From positions 1-18,065 of the forward strand of contig CAJPTO010000039.1 in the NCBI GenBank assembly GCA_905373605.1: 18,065 bases of DNA, written 5' to 3'. The notes under the pieces are model-generated. The model worked only from the letters and a program-made list of their open reading frames with translations. It searched no databases and had not been told where the DNA came from. Both the position numbers and the translations under genes were made by a program. The DNA is from an uncultured Prevotella sp. (GTDB lineage: Bacteria > Bacteroidota > Bacteroidia > Bacteroidales > Bacteroidaceae). Of the stretch, positions 13,561 to 18,065 are shown in pieces (within the stretch, counting starts at the first letter, position 1; each line of letters starts with the position of its first letter).

Positions 13561-14838
13561 TTATTTTAGCAGTTTGGCAATGGCCTGTTTAATCACCTTG
13601 ATGGTGCTCTTGTCTGACGAGAACACCGAGTTTAGCCCCTGTGCTTCTTGCGCAGGGTCGCCAGTATAGTCGTCGCCCGGCTCCCATTGCTCGTGTTTGG
13701 GCTGTGCTTGTCCGCCCCATCCCCAGAAGTTGCAGCCTGCAAAGTGTCCGTTTTTGGCCACATCGCCGGCCAGAAGCGAGAAAACATAGCCATAATAGGC
13801 ATCGCGGGCGGTGGTGGGCGATTGCTTTGAGAAGGCGAAACCATCGCGGGGGTAGCCAAATTCTTCCATCACGAGGGGCTTGTTTAGCTTCGCACAGATG
13901 GCCAAATGGCGGTCGATGTACTCCTTGGTGTTGTCTTTGGCGCGTTGGAGGTTTTGCGATAGCGAGTCTTTCTTGGCCCAACTCCAGTTGTAGGGCCAAA
14001 TATGTATGTTGCAATAGTCAACGTTTGGGTCGGCACAGATGCGCTGCCACGAGTCGTAATCGGCCTCGCAACCGAACGCTCCTTCAGAACCTACCGACAC
14101 CAAATGCCGTTTGTCGATGTCTTTCATCATGGCAGCGGCCTTGGCAAGCCACGCCTCAAACTGCGGCAAAACGGCCTTATCGAAGGCACGGGGCTCGTTA
14201 CCAATCTGCCAAGACATGACGGCGGGGTCGTCTACATAACGCTTTCCGGTATAGCGGTTGGTGCGATTGAGGATGAAACGGAGGTGATTGAAGAACAGCT
14301 GTTGTGCCTTTTCGTTGGTGGCAAACTGCGAAGCGTACTTGATATAGGCCGAATAACCCACCTCGTTTGGCTGCAATGCCTTGCCTGCCCCTGCATTCTC
14401 GAGGTAGAAACCATATCCCCCACTCCACTCCCAAGAGTTGTTCAGATATAGCACGGCCACCATTCCGCGGCGTTGGAGCTGCTGCATCAGGTAATCAAGC
14501 CCATCGAGAATGCCATCGTTATACACACCAGGGCGTGGTTGTAGCACGGGCGTAACCTTCCATTTCGGACCTTCTTCGCCATCGCTTCCCACGAGGATGC
14601 GCAGGTTGTCGATGCCCAAACGTTTCAATTCGTCCAGTTCGCGGTTCAGTCTTTCGCGGTTTCCGCCCTTGCCTTTCGAGCCAAGGATGGCGCCATACCA
14701 ATAGTTTGCCCCTACGAAGGTGTAGGGTTTGCCGTCGCGATAGAGCCTTCCGTTCTCTACCGTAATGAAAGATTGGGCGTTAACGGCCGCGGCACAAGCC
14801 ATGAATAGTGCCATGATGCAGTATCGAATTTTGTTCAT
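13561..14838 (-). CDS. GH5 subfamily 7 beta-mannanase, periplasmic
   Basis: Endo-acting beta-1,4-mannanase of 425 residues from ATG 14838, with signal peptide MNKIRYCIMALFMACAAAVNA. GH5_7 features are clear: GANYWYGAILGS near the N-terminus, NNSWEWSGGYGFYLE, acid/base Glu215 in SWQIGNEPRAFD, the NIHIWPYNWSW strand, and nucleophile Glu327 in LVMEEFGYPRDG. The frame continues upstream to 14916, but those extra residues (CQLVNLSTSKP...) are a translation of the 8-bp repeat array and are not credible protein. The gene is directly coupled to GH3 (stop and next ATG touch) and then GH26, so three secreted mannan enzymes form one unit. Having both GH5_7 and GH26 suggests endo-cleavage followed by mannobiose release. 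Confidence 0.94.
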   Translation of the reverse strand: MNKIRYCIMALFMACAAAVNAQSFITVENGRLYRDGKPYTFVGANYWYGAILGSKGKGGNRERLNRELDELKRLGIDNLRILVGSDGEEGPKWKVTPVLQPRPGVYNDGILDGLDYLMQQLQRRGMVAVLYLNNSWEWSGGYGFYLENAGAGKALQPNEVGYSAYIKYASQFATNEKAQQLFFNHLRFILNRTNRYTGKRYVDDPAVMSWQIGNEPRAFDKAVLPQFEAWLAKAAAMMKDIDKRHLVSVGSEGAFGCEADYDSWQRICADPNVDYCNIHIWPYNWSWAKKDSLSQNLQRAKDNTKEYIDRHLAICAKLNKPLVMEEFGYPRDGFAFSKQSPTTARDAYYGYVFSLLAGDVAKNGHFAGCNFWGWGGQAQPKHEQWEPGDDYTGDPAQEAQGLNSVFSSDKSTIKVIKQAIAKLLK

Positions 14839-14883
14839 TGCGTTATGTTTATTGTTAGACAGAAATACATTGTTCGGTTTGCT

Positions 14884-15008
14884 AGTTGACAAGTTAACGA
14901 GTTGACAAGTTGACAAGCCTTTTGGCTTAACGAAAACGTTTGTTTATTAGTTAACCAGTTAACGAGTTTACGAGTTGACAAGTTGTTTTGGTTTAACGAA
15001 AACGTTCG
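14884..15008. repeat. 8-bp repeat arrays with two AACGAAAACGTT-containing spacers, upstream of GH5
   Basis: Two runs of AGTTNAC-type 8-mers (AGTTGACA, AGTTAACG, AGTTAACC, AGTTTACG) occupy 14884-14915 and 14949-14985. Each is followed by a related segment, TTTTGG(C/T)TTAACGAAAACGTT, at 14920-14940 and 14986-15006. The first segment contains a small hairpin, AAGCC (14915-14919), TTTT, GGCTT (14924-14928). The array fills nearly half of the 294-bp gap between the esterase stop and the GH5 start. The period is the same as in the array before GH130, but the sequence is different. Confidence 0.8.
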
Positions 15009-15009
15009 G

Positions 15010-15046
15010 TTTTTGACAGAAGAACAGGCTTTTTGACAGAAGAACA
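15010..15046. repeat. 17-bp direct repeat, two copies
   Basis: TTTTTGACAGAAGAACA occurs at 15010-15026 and again at 15030-15046, separated by three bases. It adjoins the 8-bp array upstream of GH5. Bases 15047-15132 show no further repeat that I can support. Confidence 0.75.
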
Positions 15047-15132
15047 TAAGGACATATCGTGACGATTAACGTATGCTTCGGCTCGAATTTGACTTTTTCA
15101 CCCTGCACTTCTCACAAAACTCACAAGGGATA

Positions 15133-16452
15133 TTACTCCCCTCTCCCCTTGGAGAGGGGTTGGGGGTGAGGCTTTTTTAGCTGTTTCTCCAGCCACTTTT
15201 GCCATTCTTCCCATTGTTCTTGAAACCAAAAGTGGCCTGTTGCTGGGTAAACGCTCAGACTTTTTTGCCCCTTGACCACATTATAAGTGGCATACGCGCT
15301 GCTGGGCGGCACCACTTCATCGTTATATCCAAACGAGAACCAAGCGGGAATGTTCAGTCGGCGGGCGAAATTCACACCATCATAATAGCCGCTTACGGCC
15401 ACTTTCTTGGCATCGGGCTGCTTTTGCCCGTAGAAATAATGCGGCCATCCGCAGGCTCGGCCGTGCAGAGAGGCGGTGTGGTCGCACATGGCAGCATGCA
15501 CAACACCAACAAACGACACCGCGGGATGCAATGCTCCGCACACCAACGAAAGCATTCCGCCTTGGCTAGAGCCAGTTACACCGAGCTGTTCGCCGTTCCA
15601 TTCGGGCAGCTGTGCCAGATAATCCACCGCCCGCAGCGCGCCGATGAAGATGCGTTTGTAGGCCATTTGGTCGCGATTGTCGAGGTTTGCTTCCCAATAT
15701 CCGTTCAATGCGCCGTTCAACAGGTCGTCGTACACGGGTTGGGACATCGTCACAGGTATGCCATGCACACCTATTTCGAGGGTTATCGCGCCGCGCTCGG
15801 CCATGTACATGTCGCCTTGATAAGGCCTTACGCCTGCTCCTGGCACACGAAGTAGGGCAGGAAACTTTGTGCCTTGCGCCGTTGGCATGCACAGAATGCC
15901 ATAGATGCGACTGCCAGGACGCAGTCCGTTGAAGCTCACTTCATAAACCTGAACGCGTTCGGTGCAGCGTTCGGGCAGCAAACGGCGGTGTGCATCCAGC
16001 GGATATTGGCTTGCTTCCTTATAGGCATTGGCCCAAAACTGGTCGAAATCGGCAGGACAATTGTCGATGGGTTGTAGTGTTTCGGGTGCGAAACCCACGG
16101 CGCACAGGCCTTCGTAAGCCCTTTCGCCCACGTGTGCCCGCACCTTTAAGCGGTAGAAGCCGGCCTTTTTCATCGTGGCTTTCCACGTTGTGGTGCCGTC
16201 TTTCAGCACCACGCCGGTGCGTTTAACATCAGGATACATCTCCGGTCCGGCCTCAATGTCCACCTTAACTTGCGGCAACGGACAACCATCTTTCAGCACG
16301 GCCACCTTGAAAATGGCTTCTTCGCCCAGCCGATAGTTCCAATCGGCGTGGTTAGGTTGCACTTGCACCACGATTTCGTTGCCGCGAATTTGTGCCACAA
16401 CGGCAAGACTCGCAAGCAACATTAGGCTAAATATGAGTGTTATTCGTTTCAT
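15133..16452 (-). CDS. CE7-type acetyl esterase (acetylxylan-esterase family), periplasmic
   Basis: Serine esterase predicted to remove acetyl groups from mannan or its fragments, 439 residues. Signal peptide MKRITLIFSLMLLASLAVVAQ. Residues about 25-115 form an extra N-terminal beta-rich domain (WNYRLGEEAIFKVAVLKDG; YRLKVRAHVG), and the CE7 alpha/beta-hydrolase follows (about 130-428). The catalytic triad can be read: Ser296 in GVTGSSQGGM, Asp378 in FGYNDEVVPPSS and His407 in YPATGHFWFQ. RVPGAGVRPYQGD is the usual oxyanion-side segment. The native protein probably ends near WLEKQLKK; the added PHPQPLSKGRGE comes from palindromic repeat copy E. Family members act on acetylated xylan oligosaccharides and antibiotics; the context here argues for acetylated galactoglucomannan. 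It lies between GH27 and GH5, separated from both by long repeat-filled gaps. Confidence 0.9.
   Translation of the reverse strand: MKRITLIFSLMLLASLAVVAQIRGNEIVVQVQPNHADWNYRLGEEAIFKVAVLKDGCPLPQVKVDIEAGPEMYPDVKRTGVVLKDGTTTWKATMKKAGFYRLKVRAHVGERAYEGLCAVGFAPETLQPIDNCPADFDQFWANAYKEASQYPLDAHRRLLPERCTERVQVYEVSFNGLRPGSRIYGILCMPTAQGTKFPALLRVPGAGVRPYQGDMYMAERGAITLEIGVHGIPVTMSQPVYDDLLNGALNGYWEANLDNRDQMAYKRIFIGALRAVDYLAQLPEWNGEQLGVTGSSQGGMLSLVCGALHPAVSFVGVVHAAMCDHTASLHGRACGWPHYFYGQKQPDAKKVAVSGYYDGVNFARRLNIPAWFSFGYNDEVVPPSSAYATYNVVKGQKSLSVYPATGHFWFQEQWEEWQKWLEKQLKKPHPQPLSKGRGE
15136..15172. repeat. GC-rich palindromic repeat, copy E, inside the 3' end of the esterase gene
   Basis: CCCCTCTCC (15138-15146), loop CCTT, GGAGAGGGG (15151-15159), then TTGGGGGTGAGG. 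It is practically identical to copy D in the epimerase gene and in the same orientation. It lies in the same reading frame relative to the gene, so both proteins gain the same C-terminal peptide. Confidence 0.85.
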
Positions 16453-16479
16453 CGTTATGCTATAAGTTGACTTGGAAAA

Positions 16480-16686
16480 GTGAAAGAGTGAAAAAGTGAA
16501 AGGGGGAAAAGATGGCTAACGCCGTTTAAAGGTGAAAAGGTGAAAGGGGGAAAAGGTGAAAAAATGGCTAACGCCACCTAAGTATTTGGCTTAATTCCTT
16601 AACTCATATAAGTGAAAGAGTGAGAAGGTGAAAAGATGAAAAGATGGCTTACGCCACCTAAGCATTTAGCTTAACTCCTTTACGCC
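16480..16686. repeat. 8-bp repeat clusters with interspersed 40-bp direct repeats, upstream of the esterase gene
   Basis: GTGAAAAG-type 8-mers form three runs (16480-16511, 16532-16563, 16612-16643). Each run is followed by ATGGCT(A/T)ACGCC at 16512, 16564 and 16644. The last two copies extend into about 40 bp of shared sequence (five mismatches by eye) exactly 80 bp apart, ending CTTAA(T/C)TCCTT. This occupies most of the 307-bp gene-free stretch between GH27 and the esterase. Confidence 0.8.
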
Positions 16687-16706
16687 ATAAATCCTTAACT
16701 CCTAGA

Positions 16707-16765
16707 ACTTACTACTTCCTACTTACTACCTTACTACTTTCTCCTTACTACTTTCCTCCTTACTC
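16707..16765. repeat. Pyrimidine-rich TTACTACTT repeat at the 3' end of the GH27 gene
   Basis: Irregular copies of TTACTACTT(T/C)C and CCTTACT follow one another with a 14-16 base spacing. The run overlaps the GH27 stop codon and its last two codons (Lys-Glu). On the transcribed strand it is a purine-rich GTAGTAAGGA-type sequence. Together with the preceding 8-bp clusters it completes the gap between GH27 and the esterase. Confidence 0.6.
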
Positions 16766-17983
16766 CTTCACCAGCCTGTAAACAACCACATCTTGTGCCG
16801 GAACAGTGAGCTTGCGCTCCACTTTCGCCTTGGTAGAAGTCTTTCCTTCCATGCGTCCCGTCCACAAATTCTTCACCCTATATATACGCTTGTCGAAGTC
16901 GGTACTGCGTTTGCTCACCTCACCGTCCGTAAAATTAAAGTCTTGCCAGTTAAGGTTACAAGCAATAGGCTTACGCGTGGGGTTGAAAATAGTCATCGCC
17001 CAGTCGCCATTTTCCAATGGTTTGAACCAATAATCCAGCCCGTCGCGCGACAGGAAGCGCAAGCCTTGCACGCCCAGTCGGTCTTGGTTTACGGCGATAA
17101 GGTCGCGATTGGTGAGTATGGCGCGCGTTTCGGCACTCATGTTGCGCACATCGTTGCCCAAGATAAGCGGCGAAGCCATCATGCACCACATAGAGAAATG
17201 CGCGCGATCTTGGTTAACGGTCAGCCCATTGCCCACTTCCAGCATGTCTGGATCGTTCCAATGGCCAGGTCCGGCATAGCGACGCAGGCTGTCGTTCTTG
17301 TTAATACAGTCGAGAACACTATATTGTACGTAGGTGGGAAACACACGTGTGGAGTCGAACGAGCACCAAATGTCGGGCCCGATGCGCCACGAATTGCCAA
17401 TATCCCGTGCCCAACGCCAAGGCTGATTGTCGCCCCACTCGCACATCGATAGGAAGATGGGACGGCCAGAAGCACGAAGTGCATCGCTGATGAGCTGATA
17501 AGCACCGCGAGCATTGATGTTGGTGGTGTTGCACCAGTCGTATTTCAGGTAGTCCACTTCCCAGCGAGCGTATTGCAAAGCGTCTTGATATTCGTGTCCA
17601 AGTGAGCCTGGCCGGCCTGCACAAGTCTCTGTTCCGGCATCGCTATAAATGCCAAGCTTCAGCCCACGAGCGTGAATATAGTCGGCCAATGCCTTAATGC
17701 CGCTCGGGAAATGCTTAGCATCGGCCTGTATAAAGCCGTTCTCATCGCGTTGGCCGTGCCAGCAATCGTCTATGTTGATGTACACATAACCCGCATCTCT
17801 GAGCCCACTCGACACCATCGCATCGGCAATGCCTTTGATAATGTCTTCGTTAATGTCGCCTTGAAACTTGTTCCAAGAGCTCCATCCCATCTGTGGCGTT
17901 TGCGATAACTCGCCCCACTTCTGGGCAAAACTTAAGGTGGGCAACAGCGCAAGGGCCACCAACCAATGCTTTATTCTTTTCAT
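16760..17983 (-). CDS. GH27 alpha-galactosidase, periplasmic
   Basis: Removes alpha-1,6-galactose branches from galacto(gluco)mannan by retaining hydrolysis. 407 residues with signal peptide MKRIKHWLVALALLPTLSFA (type I, no lipobox). The GH27 barrel begins TPQMGWSSWNKF (about 29-40) and shows YINIDDCWHG, LGIYSDAGTETCAGRPGS, nucleophile Asp149 in VDYLKYDWCN and acid/base Asp244 in GPGHWNDPDMLEVGN. FSMWCMMASPLILGNDVRNM is the usual barrel end, followed by a C-terminal beta-sandwich. It is the first gene of the cluster, 45 bp downstream of a promoter-like element. A closely related specificity (beta-L-arabinopyranosidase) occurs in GH27 but fits the mannan context less well. Confidence 0.95.
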   Translation of the reverse strand: MKRIKHWLVALALLPTLSFAQKWGELSQTPQMGWSSWNKFQGDINEDIIKGIADAMVSSGLRDAGYVYINIDDCWHGQRDENGFIQADAKHFPSGIKALADYIHARGLKLGIYSDAGTETCAGRPGSLGHEYQDALQYARWEVDYLKYDWCNTTNINARGAYQLISDALRASGRPIFLSMCEWGDNQPWRWARDIGNSWRIGPDIWCSFDSTRVFPTYVQYSVLDCINKNDSLRRYAGPGHWNDPDMLEVGNGLTVNQDRAHFSMWCMMASPLILGNDVRNMSAETRAILTNRDLIAVNQDRLGVQGLRFLSRDGLDYWFKPLENGDWAMTIFNPTRKPIACNLNWQDFNFTDGEVSKRSTDFDKRIYRVKNLWTGRMEGKTSTKAKVERKLTVPAQDVVVYRLVKE

Positions 17984-18027
17984 CTGTGTTATTAATAAAC
18001 GTTTAAGTATAGGTTTTATTGATGATG

Positions 18028-18035
18028 CAAAGATA
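18028..18035 (-). promoter_or_regulatory. Bacteroidetes-type -7 promoter element for the mannan cluster
   Basis: TATCTTTG on the minus strand matches the TAnnTTTG consensus and lies 45 bases upstream of the GH27 ATG, leaving a leader of roughly 35-40 bases. I see no good -33 element at the usual 19-20 bp spacing (the sequence there is ACGG), which would suit an activator-dependent promoter. Bases 18036-18065 continue as non-coding DNA to the window edge; any upstream gene is out of view. Confidence 0.5.
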
Positions 18036-18065
18036 TAACTTAATCACCTAACGGCCGTATACTAT

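Noticed and set aside
14835..15047. Small minus-strand open frame upstream of GH5
   Set aside because: It is translated repeat sequence (LSTRKLVNWLTN; QLVNSLTCQLAN) overlapping the GH5 start.

Overview
The window looks like chromosomal DNA from the Bacteroidetes, most likely a Prevotella-type organism. Three things point there. The 13-kb cluster from about 4.8 to 18 kb closely matches the mannan-degradation locus known from Bacteroides fragilis. Two genes have a Bacteroidetes-type -7 promoter element (TATCTTTG). Long intergenic gaps are packed with short tandem repeats. I infer the genus from style and base composition; no rRNA or other marker is present.

Layout: (1) 2-946 (+) is the 3' end of a helicase whose C-terminus has UvrD-type motifs V and VI. 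(2) 1060-4652 (-) holds three genes of unknown function: a secreted WG-repeat-like protein broken by a one-base frameshift, a possible lipoprotein with an internally duplicated domain, and a conserved-looking 253-residue protein. (3) 4786-5676 (-) is an AraC-family regulator. (4) 5943-17983 (-) is a beta-mannan/galactoglucomannan utilisation cluster. In transcription order it runs GH27 alpha-galactosidase, CE7-type acetyl esterase, GH5_7 mannanase, GH3 beta-glucosidase, GH26 mannanase, GH130 mannosylglucose phosphorylase, GPH-family sugar:cation symporter and AGE-family mannobiose 2-epimerase. A likely promoter (18028-18035) precedes GH27.

Working model, inferred from the families: the five exported enzymes carry Sec-type signal peptides and act in the periplasm. 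The esterase removes acetyl groups, GH27 removes alpha-galactose branches, GH5_7 and GH26 cut the mannan backbone towards mannobiose, and GH3 removes beta-linked glucose. The GPH symporter imports mannobiose. In the cytoplasm the epimerase converts it to mannosyl-glucose, and GH130 phosphorolyses that to mannose 1-phosphate and glucose. No SusC/SusD pair is in the window, so the outer-membrane step is not seen here.

The least ordinary part is the intergenic DNA. Every long gap (over about 130 bases) from 4.65 to 16.76 kb carries a repeat structure: an 11-unit array of 9-bp repeats, a five-unit array of 22-bp repeats that each encode a hairpin, three 8-bp arrays of different sequence, and five copies of a GC-rich palindrome. 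Two palindrome copies form the last codons of the epimerase and esterase genes and add the same tail, PHPQPLSKGRG. The tightly coupled gene junctions have no arrays. The repeats therefore divide the cluster into transcription or translation modules.
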